Positions 1 through 9,593 of a stretch of DNA of 64,000 bases are shown here, piece after piece. The DNA lies in contig JABAKD010000008.1 in assembly GCA_012845835.1 (NCBI GenBank), positions 12,909,501 through 12,973,500 on the forward strand, read 5' to 3'. The translations under genes were made by a program, and so were the position numbers. Source of the DNA: Undaria pinnatifida (lineage: Eukaryota > Sar > Phaeophyceae > Laminariales > Alariaceae). How positions within the stretch are numbered: the stretch's first letter is position 1; every line of letters starts with the position of its first letter. The notes under the pieces are model-generated. The model did no database searches. It was given only the letters and a program-made list of their open reading frames with translations, and was not told the DNA's origin.

Positions 1-237
1 GTTCGTTCACCCTTGCAACATCGAGGAAAGTCACGTTTCTTGAAAGAGCATTACACCTGCAAAAACGCGTGACCGGAGTATAACGCCGCCTGCAAAGATG
101 AACATCGACCGTTAACTTGATCGAATTCGCAGTTAACGTATTTGAAGCAGTTATTATAAAATAGCAACAGCCGTACCCCATCCATATCCACATGCTCATA
201 CGAAAATACTATATGTTTTTTCTTTTATTTTGCTCAG
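1..237 (+). other. Probable intron 5' of the first visible ERV1 exon
   Basis: No coding segment is recognised here. The last ~25 bases form a T-rich tract ending in CAG at 235-237, a good 3' splice site for the exon beginning at 238. The true start of ERV1 therefore lies upstream of the window or in an exon too short to see. Confidence 0.5.
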
Positions 238-489
238 AATCCAGCATGTAAGGATATCTCGGACATGCTGAAGAAGGGCAGAGCGCTAGGCCAAAAAAAA
301 AAGAGCGACAACGCCAAGCGCGAAGCGGCGAATCGAGCGGCTGCTGCAAAGGCCGACGGGGGGGAGGAGGGTGCAGCAGCAGCCACCGCTGCTGCAGCTG
401 CTGCTGCTGTGGCGGCGGCGGGTGCTGCGGGTAACGATGAGGGATGTCCACTGGATAAGGGGGAGCTCGGAGCAGCCACGTGGGGGTTG
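238..489 (+). CDS. ERV1: ERV1 exon: N-terminal Ala-rich linker and CPLD motif
   Basis: This exon is 252 nt, phase 0 at both ends, bounded by CAG at 235-237 and GTGAGT at 490. It encodes a basic then Ala-rich linker (runs of Ala between Gly and Glu) and ends in CPLDKGELGAATWGL, which in Erv1/ALR proteins opens the first helix of the FAD domain. The reading frame runs open upstream of the internal Met at 265, so 265 is not taken as the start. Confidence 0.85.
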
Positions 490-3437
490 GTGAGTGCGCT
501 CCGGAGGGTAGACCGTTTGGTGGTTGGAGGGGGGGGGAAGATTGTGGTGGTGGTGGTTGGAAAGAGGTGGTAGTGTTGTTGTTGGTACCGGTGTTGGTGT
601 TGTTGGTGCTGGTGTTGCGTTAGTGTCGGTGATGCTGGTTGTTGTTGGTGTTGGTGTTGGTGTTGGTGTTGGTGTTGGTGTTGGTGTTGGTGTTGGTGTT
701 GGTGTTGGTGTTGGTGTTGGTGTTGGTGTTGGTGTTGGTGTTGGTGTTGGTGTTGGTGTTGGTGTTGGATGTTGGTGTTGTTGCTGTTGGTGTTGGGTGT
801 TGTTGGTGTTGCTGCAGCTGTATCTGTTGCTCGTGCTGTTGCTGTCGCTGTTCCTGGACCTCGAAAGCGGTGGTGACGAGCATCGACATTGCTATTCGCG
901 CACCTCCTACGTTACAACGACCATACAGATTCACTTGATGCGCGTGCTAAAAAAGTAGAGTTCCTTTGACAACCTGCGCGATACCTTGCCCCCACCTGAA
1001 GTATTTCGATACTAGCATCCATATGCAAGAAAATGGACCCAAGGTACCGAAGTCCGTCTCACAAGCGGTTCTTCGTACATAGGATGCAGCTCACGCTTCA
1101 TGCGAATGCGCCAAATACCTCACGGGCGCTTCGCGCTCGGTGCACGCAATGTCTACCTGGTCGGTAAAAACCCGACGTTTCCGTCCCGGCACTGTAAGGA
1201 TGCCAGGATCTATGACCTTGTAGACTACGACCATGCATGCTAATGATGACACTCCGGCACAAGGCGTCACCTCTTTTCACAACCGTGTATCTCTGTGAGT
1301 CGAGAACTTCGTTGGCACTCATATTTTGCGAGCTGAGTCTATTTGTTGGAACACCGTGTATCTGCCAGATGCACACAACCGCGGCTCACTACCCGGAGAA
1401 GCCGTCGGAGGGCGCTCAAGACCACGCCAGGGCGTTCTTCGCCAGCATGGCCGCGCTGTACCCCTGCACCTACTGTCGGAAGGATTTCGCCAAGGAAATT
1501 CGCAAGCAGCCGCCAGAGTAAGAAGAAGGGACGAGTAGAAGACAGTTGATGTAGTTCCTGTGTCGTTTCCCTCGTACAGCGTTTGAGAAGCCTGAGAGTT
1601 ACCTGCGGTAACGACCCTTCGGCTCGACTTTGCGCGGACCACAAGAAAATGTTTGTTTTATATCTAATTAAGTTGGTTTAGGACACGCCCTGTGTTGAAA
1701 GGAAGGACTTCAAGAAGAAAAGTTACAAGCGGCCACCGCCGTAAGAAAAAATGAGGCGCACGAAAGATAGTTGGTGCCGTAGTTTTTTTGTTTTTGTTTT
1801 TGCTGTCAAAAATGTAGCTTAAGCCTTTCCTTCGCAACTGGAAACCCGTTTATTGGGGACAAATCGCTTGGAAGTAGCATGGGGAGGGGTTTGGGGCTCT
1901 AAAAGGGACCACACTACACTACCACACCACACTTCCGGTTATTTTCGTACATGCCGTGTGTTAGACTTTTTCACGGACCACGATGATTTTTTTTCGTTTC
2001 TAGTACTGGAACAGTGTGCTCGTAGGACGCGCCCTGTGTCAGAACGGTTTTAAGAAATAAATCCACAGCCAGCCGCCGGGATAAGAAAGCAATGGGTAAA
2101 CGAAAAAAAAAAAGGGTGGGTTAACACCATAGTGCGGCAGTCAGCGCGCAACAGCATTTGGGTTAAACTGGGAGTTGAGAACTTCTGGCTCGACTTTTGC
2201 ACGGCACGTGAAAAAAAAAGAAGTTGTTTTATGCTGGAATTAGTGTAGGACGCGCCCTGTGTCGGAAGGACTTGGAGAAAAAAGTACACAAGCAGCCGCC
2301 TGGACATGGAAAATAGGAAATAAAGGCCCAAAAAGGACACCTGGTAGTGGATTTAGTGCCCGGTATCGTACACCTGTGCGGAAGCACGCAAGCAGCCGCC
2401 TGCAAATGGAAAACAAGGGGCAAAAACGATGCCTGGTATTTGATTTAGAACCTGGTATCTCTTTCAGTTGTACGGAAGTACACCAGCAGCCGCCTGGGAG
2501 TTGAAAGTACGCAAAATATATCTGGCAATAGATCTATCAAACACTTCCTGGTATCTTCCAGCATTGCTACTGTCCTTGTGGTGCGCAACAGCTTCGTACA
2601 TGAAATTGGCAGTTAAGAACGTCTGGCTCGATTTTGCGCGAACCTTAAGACAACCATTTTTTATGCTGCAATTAGTGTAGGATCCCCCTTTGTCGGAAGG
2701 ACTTCGAGAAAGAAATACACGAGCAGCCGCCAGATTGCAACAGTAGCACCCCCTTTGTAGCCCCGAAATTCCCCTTTACTAATTCCAATTATTGTGTCAC
2801 CAAAAACGTTTTTTCTGCTGAAAAGGCGTTTTGAGGAAGGGGTGAGGCGGAAAAGACGGTAGTACTGCCACGACAACTACAGCATAAAAAAAATAAACCG
2901 ACAACAACAACAACAACAACAACCTCGGGCACGCAATATTTTCTCGTCTTCAGACCCCGAGAAATAACACCAACAACTTCCCTTTTTTGGATTGCGTGAT
3001 TTCTCGCGGGCGCGCGTGCCTGTTGCTTATTGCGTGCTTCCCGTATGCTTGCCTTTTTTTTTCGCATGCTTCGTACTCGCGTGCGTTCTTGTTTTCGTCT
3101 GCCTTGCTTCCTCGCCCGCGTATGTACGTACGTGCATTCTCGTGTAGTTTTCGTCCGCGTGCGTTTTTTTCGCCTTTTTTTTTTTCGCGTGATTTTACTC
3201 GCGTGCGTGCTCTCATTTTTTCGCGTGCTCGTTCTGGTGTTTTTTCTCGCATGCTTAACTCTCTGCCTCTCTCTCCTCAGCGTGGGATCTCGATTAGCGT
3301 TGTCGCTGTGGACATGCCGACAGCACAACCTGGTCAACAAAAAAATCGGGAAGCCGACCTTCGAGTGCACCTTATCGCGTCTAGACGAGCGATGGAAGAC
3401 GGGCAAAAGGTCTTGTTGGGAAGGGGACGGGACGTGA
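238..3437 (+). CDS. ERV1: Erv1/ALR FAD-linked sulfhydryl oxidase, 5'-partial, three exons
   Basis: The visible exons are 238-489, 1369-1517 and 3281-3437 (558 nt, 185 residues plus stop). Phases match across both introns (0, then 2+1), with donors GTGAGT and GTAAGA and CAG acceptors. The spliced protein has the Erv1/ALR core. CPLDKGELGAATWGL is at residues 70-84, followed directly by an HTTAAHYPEKP helix. The redox CxxC (YPCTYC) has Cys117 and Cys120. WTCRQHNLVNKKIGKP contains the FAD-binding H-N-x-V-N signature. A CX16C pair lies at 146/163, and DERW follows near the C-terminus. In known Erv1 proteins these bind FAD and reoxidise Mia40 in the mitochondrial intermembrane space. An Ala-rich, low-complexity linker of ~60 residues separates an N-terminal ACKD stretch (single Cys4) from the core. 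The usual N-terminal shuttle CxxC is not complete in what is visible, and one C-terminal Cys (179) remains. The stop is TGA at 3435-3437. Confidence 0.9.
640..768 (+). repeat. GGTGTT hexanucleotide microsatellite (~21 units)
   Basis: This is a nearly perfect tandem of GGTGTT inside the ERV1 intron, flanked by degenerate GTT/GGT-rich sequence from about 540 to 830. It creates long Val/Gly, Leu/Val and Thr/Asn frames that are not genes. A pure array of this length is expected to vary between individuals. Confidence 0.95.
1010..1240 (+). repeat. Diverged direct repeat, copy 1 (ERV1 intron)
   Basis: The order of blocks matches 4790-5012: a CCGAAGTCC..CACAAGCGGTTCTT block, a CACCTCACGG-like block, then GCAATGTCT and AAAACCCGACGT and a GACTACG.CCATGCA end. 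Identity looks roughly 75-80% by eye. The function of the repeated unit is unknown. Confidence 0.7.
1369..1517 (+). CDS. ERV1: ERV1 exon carrying the redox CxxC
   Basis: This exon is 149 nt. It begins after CCAG at 1365-1368 with ATGCACACA (reading Met-His-Thr-Thr) and ends before GTAAGA at 1518, leaving two bases of a split codon. It encodes the AAHYPEKP segment and YPCTYCRKDF, the catalytic disulfide of the Erv1 family. Its last ~50 nt, with the donor site, are the source of the decayed copies in the following intron. Confidence 0.9.
1690..2745 (+). repeat. Tandem decayed copies of the CxxC exon's 3' edge
   Basis: About six copies follow the real exon end, starting near 1690, 2036, 2255, 2381, 2474 and 2690. 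Each keeps a GTCGGAAGGACTT-like start (CRKDF codons) and/or GCAGCCGCC (Lys-Gln-Pro-Pro codons). The 1690 copy even keeps GTAAGAA immediately after CCGCC. Intervening sequence is shared too: GGCTCGACTTTGCGCG near 1620, 2190 and 2628, and CCTGGTAT-containing spacers at 2337-2560. Copies are frameshifted, so they do not look like usable alternative exons. Confidence 0.85.
1835..1908 (+). mobile_element. Half copy of the CAACTGGAAACC foldback MITE
   Basis: It starts CAACTGGAAACCCG, continues through GGGGACAAATC and ends at GGGGTTTGGGGCTCTA. This corresponds to one arm of the complete palindromic element at 6026-6155; the opposite arm is missing here. Confidence 0.7.
3281..3437 (+). CDS. ERV1: ERV1 terminal exon
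   Basis: This exon is 157 nt after CTCCTCAG. Its first base completes the codon split by the previous donor. It encodes the WTCRQHNLVNKKIGKP helix with the CX16C pair and the DERW element, then a short SCWEGDGT tail and TGA. The family's C-terminal half is complete, so the gene looks intact rather than decayed. Confidence 0.9.
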
Positions 3438-3532
3438 AGGAGGGGGAAGAGGGGTGGGGGGGGGGGGGTGAGGAGGGCGGGGACGGGGGACGGAGGGGGG
3501 GAAGAGGGGTGGGGTGGGGGGGTTGTTTGGAG
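3437..3532 (+). repeat. G-rich low-complexity tract after ERV1
   Basis: Runs of 4-9 G separated by A or T begin immediately after the ERV1 stop. They have G-quadruplex potential on the sense strand of the 3' UTR. Confidence 0.7.
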
Positions 3533-3643
3533 AGCCAGTCAGTGTTCCACCTTGTCTTCGGAGAGCCGGAGAGGAAGCTATTGTTTTTTTGCGGAGGATG
3601 ATTGGTCTCACGACAAATAGAAGGCACGCTTGGCGGCTGATCA

Positions 3644-3649
3644 AATAAA
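3644..3649 (+). terminator. Candidate AATAAA polyadenylation hexamer for ERV1
   Basis: AATAAA lies about 207 nt after the ERV1 stop. It is the first such hexamer downstream of the gene. Whether this organism uses AATAAA is not known. Confidence 0.3.
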
Positions 3650-3696
3650 TGATGATGACATTTTTGAAAAGCGATATTACGAGCAGCAGTATCGTG

Positions 3697-3770
3697 TTAT
3701 ATATTATAAAAATAGAAATAAACTCCAGCTGTGAGATCAAAGATTTCGTCGAAAATCAATTTCGCAAGCT
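3697..3770 (+). repeat. Fragment of the CAGCTGTGAG element (5' end)
   Basis: TATTATAAAAATAGAAAT followed by CTCCAGCTGTGAGATC matches the left end of the long elements at 27439 and 34291. It is truncated after the CGCAAGCTGTG block. Confidence 0.65.
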
Positions 3771-4789
3771 GTGCTACGGATGCGTTATTTGCGTTTTGAT
3801 TTTCAAGTATTTTTTTGTTTGCTGGGTGCGACTTCCCTCAGGTAATATACTGCTGTACAAGCTTCCCCTTCGGAATGTGGCTGGCTTGAACTCCCGCAAG
3901 TGTCGCACGTTGAAAATAGGCACAAAACTCTTGTACTTAACTGAAGAAAAAACGATTAGCCACCGCGTAAGCAACCTGGCACGTAACGCCGACCAGCCCA
4001 AGACTAGTTTATGGCTTAGTCCTCAAGGTTCCGCCCGCGGGGCATGGTTGGCTTGAAATCCAGGGGGTGTCGAAAGTTGAAAACGAAGGGGGGGGGGGGG
4101 GAATCTCTTGATTTTTTTCCAAGGAAAATTATTAGCCCTAGCGTAAGAAACCCCCAACAGGCAACACCGACCAGCCCAGACGAGGTTTTGGCTTAGTATA
4201 TTGTTTTTCCTGGTTTTGCCTTTTTCTTCCGTTCTACAATAGAACGATTGGTGGCTGTGTTTATGCTCACAAATGGCAGTACGACCAAAGGCTACCCCTC
4301 TTTCGCCACCAGTTTTTGAACCACTCGCGCTAATGGCTCTGTGCCGCGCGGACAAGAAGAATCACAGTTTTCTAGGCGTTTTTTTTTTTTTGGCGCAGCG
4401 TAGCAAAAACCATTTCCATATGCGAATTCCTATAAAAAAAGATTGAAACAGCATGAAAGCTTAAGACCGCGCAGAGGAAAAACAGGAGAGTCACTCGCTC
4501 GAGCGATCCCGAGCCACTGCCCTACTGCCCTAACTGACCCCTGCCGCCGGCACTGCGTGAGCTAGACAACCAGGGTACCGTTTTTATTGTTTTTTTTTGC
4601 GGTCACCAGGATGGTTATCGAGTTGGATCACATCGTGCGGGGTGGAGAACCGTAACTCCGCACAAGGGGAATGATCGCATCACGTAGTGTGAGCATGGTA
4701 AAAGGTAGCCACGAGGCATTTACATAGTAAATGCCCGTTGCTGTGTCTCTCCAGTGGCCACACCAGAAAACAAAGTATAACTCATTGGC

Positions 4790-5012
4790 GCCGTCATCCA
4801 TGAGCAAGAAAGTAGGCACAAGGTGCCGAAGTCCATCTTACAAGCGGTTCTTGGAAGGATGCAATTAACCCGTCATGCGACTCGCCGAACACCTCACGGC
4901 GCTTTGCGCTTGGCGCAAGCAATGTCTGCATGGTTGGTGAAAACCCGACGTGCTCCGTCGGGATGCGAGGGTCTATGGTCATACGACTACGGCCATGCAC
5001 AAACTGAGTACA
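4790..5012 (+). repeat. Diverged direct repeat, copy 2
   Basis: This is the partner of the ERV1-intron segment at 1010-1240, with the same block order and no large rearrangement. It lies ~1.4 kb beyond the gene. Confidence 0.7.
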
Positions 5013-6025
5013 CCCCCCCGCCCCTGAGTCTTTAATGATGATGAGTTAATGTGAGAACAAGAAGTAACTGCATCGGACTGGAAGGGGTCGGTGACCTATA
5101 GGTACCAGTATTTATACCACACCCGCGACTGTCATGGCGTCACCTATGTGGCGCAATCAGTAAATTCCCAAATTAGGCAACCATCAAACTTATACGAGCC
5201 CGTAAGCCGTAAGAATGTCGACTTTTCGACGTATAACCCTGTGCCGGCCGAACAAGCTCACTCCTCTACATTATCGTGTTTGCGATGTACCCACTTTTGG
5301 TTGGGTAGGAGTTGGGTAGGGAAACATTTAATACTGTTGATAGTATTGAAACCATCAAACGTGAAACGCCACAACCCAAGGCTAACCCAACCCGCGAAAA
5401 ATCAGCGAAAACCTAGGTTAGAAATACGATTTCCTACCATTTTTATTTTTATTTTTCCAACCTATTTTTTTCCGTGGGTTTGTTGACCTTGAGTGTAACG
5501 TGATGCTCGTCGGTTTCAACTCTACTTTTTTTTGCACTATTTCCGGCACAAGAGTCGTCCCACGCTATCAGGCGTGCGGCAGAAGTGTCTGGGCTCCTCA
5601 CTAACATTAGGAGATCAACATCCTGACCCGAAACCTGACTTGGAAGACATTCGTTCGCGCAGCCCCGACCGACATTTCCATGCGCTACGTAGCTAGTCCT
5701 ATCTATACACTCGTAAAAAAAAATCATGCCAACCCATAGTTCCACACTTCCTTGAGGGGCTCAACCGGTGAGAAGCATGTTGAGAAACGATTGGCTTCAA
5801 AATGCTCAACCCCTACCTGCCGTGAGACGACTCTGTACGATCACCTACCAGTATGGTAGGTGAGGTATGGTAGGTGAGGCCTTTTCGCTCGAGGAGCTCT
5901 TTGCATGTGACCCACGCAAAAAGTAACTTGGAGAGACGCGTGATACGATAGTGAAACTAACGTGCACCGCTTTTCTTGGCTGAAGTCGTTTCTGAAATGA
6001 CGGGGGGCACCTTGACGCCTCTATA
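5013..6025. other. Intergenic, no gene seen
   Basis: Unique-looking sequence. Around 5330-5400 is a fragment also present, reversed, near 53405-53480 and 61405-61450 (TTTCACGCGTTCGACGG type). At 5840-5880 GGTATGGTAGGTGAGG repeats twice. Nothing else is supported. Confidence 0.4.
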
Positions 6026-6155
6026 CAACTGGAAACCCGGTTTTGTGGACAATCTACTTGGAATTGGTAGAAGAAGGGGTTTGGGGTTCTAGAGCCCCTA
6101 ACTCCCTCCCTTTACTAACATCAAGTAATTTGACCCCGAAACGGGTTTCCGGTTG
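6026..6155. mobile_element. Near-perfect palindromic (foldback) MITE with TA flanks
   Basis: The left arm starts CAACTGGAAACCC; the right arm ends GGGTTTCCGGTTG. The two ~65-nt arms pair over almost their whole length, meeting at a CTAGA centre. The element is bounded by TA on both sides, as expected for a Tc1/mariner-type TA target duplication. Single arms recur at 1835, 6255, 32705, 53843, 57712 and 61856, so this is a multicopy family. No transposase is seen in the window. Confidence 0.8.
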
Positions 6156-6254
6156 TAAAGAAAGGCGTTAAGCCCCAAAGTCGTGGAAAAGTCAATTACT
6201 TCTTTTTTTGCAGTATGAACTCTGAATGATGGGGGCTCCTTAACACCTTCAGAG

Positions 6255-6478
6255 CCCCTAAGCCCATCTCTATACTAACTTCAAGTAAAATTGTCCTCCA
6301 AAAGGGGTTCCAGTAGTAAAGGAGCCCCCAAATCCCTCCCTATACTAGCTCTTCAAGTAAATTTGTCCCCAAGAAGGGGTTCCAGTAGTGAAGGCATTAT
6401 CCCCTTTAGAGCCCTCAAATCCCTCCCTATACTAACTTCAATAAATTTGTCCCCCCAAAAGGGTTCCGGTTGTAAAGG
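6255..6478 (+). repeat. Three tandem single arms of the foldback MITE
   Basis: Three units of ~75-85 bp each run from GAGCCCC through CCCTCCCTATACTA and TTTGTCCCC to GGGGTTCC, ending near AGTAGTAAAGG. They match only the right arm of the 6026-6155 palindrome, so one arm has been tandemly amplified next to a complete element. Confidence 0.8.
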
Positions 6479-6999
6479 CGTTGAGCCCCAAAGTCGTCGG
6501 AATGCCAATTCTTGTTTTTGCGGTATGAACTTTTTTTTATACCTATGGCACGAGGCCATGCTTTTTTTCGTCGGGTTTGGCACCTTCGGCTTTTGCTCAA
6601 AAACTCAGTTATGGGGTGAGTGATGAGAAGCTCTCCTCGAACGAGAAAGAAACCCCAGGAGAAAGATGGTGAACCTCAGAAGACAGGTGATGCACCGCTA
6701 CCTCGTACGAGGCACGTTTGGTGTCGAGAATAAAGAATATCGTATAAAAACCCCAAGGCCAACCAACCCCCACAAACAAAAAAATAGGTTCAAGAAACGA
6801 CAAAAGTGGTGAAAAATCAACACTATAACTAAGATATAGTTGCCGTCGGACAACGTGCACAGCATGAGAGGTTCAACGTCGATCGCTCGTAAAAAAAAAT
6901 AACATTCATAGAAAAAGGGAAAAAAAAAAAGAAGCAAGGGACATTTATGGCATAGTACCATAATAGATAATAGCAAGGAGCCCACTCATGTCTGCTACA

Positions 7000-7290
7000 A
7001 GGCTTTTATTTGGGGCGGCAATTGGTTAACGTTTACCAGTGATCTAGCGAACTAAATACTAGCACTATAAATACCCTCTATTGGCGTCGTCGGCAGGACC
7101 ATGGGTTGCTGGGGTCGTGGGTTCAAATCACATCATCCACCAATACAATACTGCATGTAGTGAACTTTTACGTCTTTCTTCACGTCAAAACGTGAAAAAC
7201 ACACGACTCTCTTTCCCCGATATCTCCTATCCCAGTCGACCTGCTATCCCGCCGGTTGAGGGGGGGGGAGAGCGTTAGAGCTTATAAGGT
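7000..7290 (+). mobile_element. SINE of the ATAAGGCTTAG family (diverged)
   Basis: It contains the family blocks in order: an AAGGCTT leader, GGCAATTGGTTAACG, ACCAGTGATC, then TGGCGTCGTCGGCAGG (A-box-like) and GGTCGTGGGTTCAAATC (B-box-like), then a body ending CCTGCTATCCCGCC and GAGAGCGTTA. The B box is mutated relative to the copies at 11.8 and 60.2 kb. A second leader begins at 7287. Confidence 0.7.
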
Positions 7291-7454
7291 TTTTTCGGGT
7301 AGGGCAATAAGTGGTTGAATTTTTACCAGTGGTCAAAACGGACTATAAAAACAGCTCCAGGTCCTTAACGCATCATGCATCGTAGAGCAAGTTGCTTGTG
7401 ATTTGATTCACGCGCCGCGCATCGAAGCTCTCTCTGCCGGGCATCGTCGCCTGT

Positions 7455-8790
7455 ACAATAGAGCTCCTCGTACTAAAACGGCAGCATTGCCGAAAAGGAC
7501 TGGTGGTGGCGTACCGTTGCAGTTCAAACCAAAAATAACGTATAGACAAGCGCTGTACAGTAAGTATATCACACGAAATAAACGAATGCGGTTTTGCCGC
7601 GAAACATTTTCTTGAGTTCACCGCACGGGAGGAGGGCGGACCCGGGCGCGGGGGGGCGGGGGGCGGAAGGGGTTCTCGGAGCAACCCCTTCGTTCTTAGG
7701 TCGACCAACCTTGGCTTCGGTGGCATATGATAGCGTTGCGCTTTTCCTGTGCCCGTTCGTACAGTTGAATAAGGGGTATCATATCAAATAAATACCATCA
7801 TACCTATTTTAAATGCGGTTTCTCGCGGAAACATTTTCTTAATTTCACCGCACGGAAACGGCAGCAAAGCTTGAGAGGTCCGGTAGCGTACCGTTGCCCT
7901 TTGCCTGTACGTCCGTGCAGCTCAAACAAATATAACGTATACATTCAGTGTACAGTATAGTCTACAATATAAAACGACTAAGTGCGGTTTTAAAACGACT
8001 AAGTGCGGTTTTGCCGCGAAACATTTTTTTGGATCCACCGCATGGGGGGAGGGCGGGGCGGGGCGCAGGGGTGGGGGTGGGGGGGGTGACTCTCGGAGGA
8101 ACCCCCAGTACTGAGGTCGACCAACTTTGGCTCCGGTGGCATATATTTATATATGATAACGTTGCGCTTTGCCAGTGCCCGTCCGCACGGTTCAAACAAA
8201 AAGGTATCATATCAAATACCATCGCACATGTTTTAAAAGCAGTTTCTCGCCGAAGTAGTTTCTTGACTCCACCCCGCGGAAACGGCAGGGGGCGGCGGCG
8301 CCCCGGGGGGAAGGACGACTCCCGGAGAAATCCCCGCCGTACTTGGGTCGACCATGCTTGACTCCGGTGGCGAATTGTTGCGCTTTGCCTGTGTCCACCG
8401 GTACACTTCAAAACAAACAACGTATCATGTCAACACCATCATACGTGTTTTGGTTGTGGTTTTGCACCGGAACGTTTTCTTGACTCCACCACACGGGGGA
8501 CAGGGGGGCTGGGGCGGGTGACTCTCGGAGGAATCCCCGCCGTAAGCGTTCAGGTCGACCTGAATTGGCTCCGGTGGCCTATGATAACGCTGCGCGTTGC
8601 CTGCGCGTTGCCTGCGCAGTTCAAAGAAAAAAGTATCATGCCCCAGGGTGTATCAAATATCATCGCCCTTGTTTTTCGTGCGGTTTGGCGCCGAAACATT
8701 CTCCTATTTTGACCGCACGGGGGGTGCAGGGGAGGGGGGATGACTCTCGGAGAAACCGCTGTACTTGGATCGACCAAACAAAGTTGACTA
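7455..8790 (+). repeat. Tandem array, ~190-235-bp unit, six to seven copies
   Basis: The recurring landmark GAAACATTTTCTTGA followed by CACCGCACGG occurs at about 7598, 7823, 8013, 8248, 8464 and 8691. A partial unit precedes it from 7455. Each unit contains a G-rich stretch of variable length, a CTCGGAG-AACCCC block, TGGGTCGACCA-like sequence, GGCTCCGGTGGC and a GTTGCGCTTTGCC block. Length differences come mainly from the G tracts. It is not coding. Confidence 0.9.
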
Positions 8791-9194
8791 TCTTATATAC
8801 CCTGTGTATATGGGTAACGATGTTTGGTTTCGAGATAGGTTTCGTACGATTATCAGCTAGCTATTTTTCTTTCCGACAACATACATACATGCATGCGGTG
8901 CATGTTTCGCTCCAATTAGAAGCTCCGTTCAGGTTTCGCAGCCAGTCTTTTGACTTGCTCGAATAATGCCCAGATGCCTCGACGTCTTTTAATCTCTTTT
9001 GTCGCTATTAACAATCGTTTTCGGGAAGAGAGGGGGGGGGGATTAAGCGTGGGGGCGGGAGGGTGGGGAAGGGTAAGCCGTGGCTTCACAAACTTTCCTC
9101 TTGATGTCACTGGTTCTGCTGATCCCCCCTCGTCGCGAAGAAAATGCATGCGTGGAAATGTAGGGTAGGGGTAGCGCCTTCATTTTTCCTGGGC

Positions 9195-9430
9195 TTTTCC
9201 CGGGTCGGATCCCTTTTCGTGGGTCGGGTCGGGTTAGGATAACCCGGCCTGACCCGTGAGATTTGAAACTCTCATGACCCGACCCGACCCGACCCGACCC
9301 GACCCGACCCGACCCGACCCGACCCGACCCGACCCGACCCGACCCGACCCGACCCGACCCGACCTGACCCGACCCGTGAGATTTCGAACGCCTTCTAAAC
9401 CGACCCAACTCGACCCACGATATTTTTAAA
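9195..9430 (-). repeat. GACCC pentamer satellite within a palindromic element
   Basis: About twenty GACCC units (9275-9375) are bordered on both sides by the block GACCCGTGAGATTT-GAA; the left flank carries GGGTCGGGTCGGG. A related, unexpanded version lies at 63890-63985, suggesting the satellite grew inside a dispersed element. Confidence 0.85.
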
Positions 9431-9593
9431 AAACACTATCTATCTCTTCTATCGTTCCTTCCATCACCACGATCACCGGCGCCATCATCATCGTTATCAT
9501 CACGAATGGAGGGAACGAGCCTCCATCCTTCATCCTTGTTATGTTCAGACTCTATACAGCATGCATGTTTTATTTGTTTATTTGTTTTTCTTC

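Larger units (their letters stand above)
490..1368 (+). other. ERV1 intron with hexamer satellite
   Basis: This 879-nt intron starts GTGAGT and ends in CCAG. It contains the GGTGTT array at 640-768 and, at about 1010-1240, a segment that occurs again downstream of the gene (about 4790-5010). No other coding signal is seen. Confidence 0.8.
1518..3280 (+). other. ERV1 intron built largely of exon-edge copies
   Basis: This is a 1763-nt intron, donor GTAAGA, acceptor CTCCTCAG. Its middle holds degenerate copies of the upstream exon end (1690-2745) and half of a foldback MITE (1835-1908). The 3' part (2990-3280) is a T/CG-rich stretch with many GCGTGC words and no coding content that I accept. 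Confidence 0.8.

Noticed and set aside
524-958. Val-Gly, Leu-Val and Asn-Thr repeat proteins
   Set aside because: All are translations of the GGTGTT microsatellite inside an intron.
2789-3601. Long Arg/Lys-rich and Phe/Arg-rich frames on both strands
   Set aside because: They arise from the T/CG-rich 3' part of the ERV1 intron and overlap the true terminal exon in other frames.
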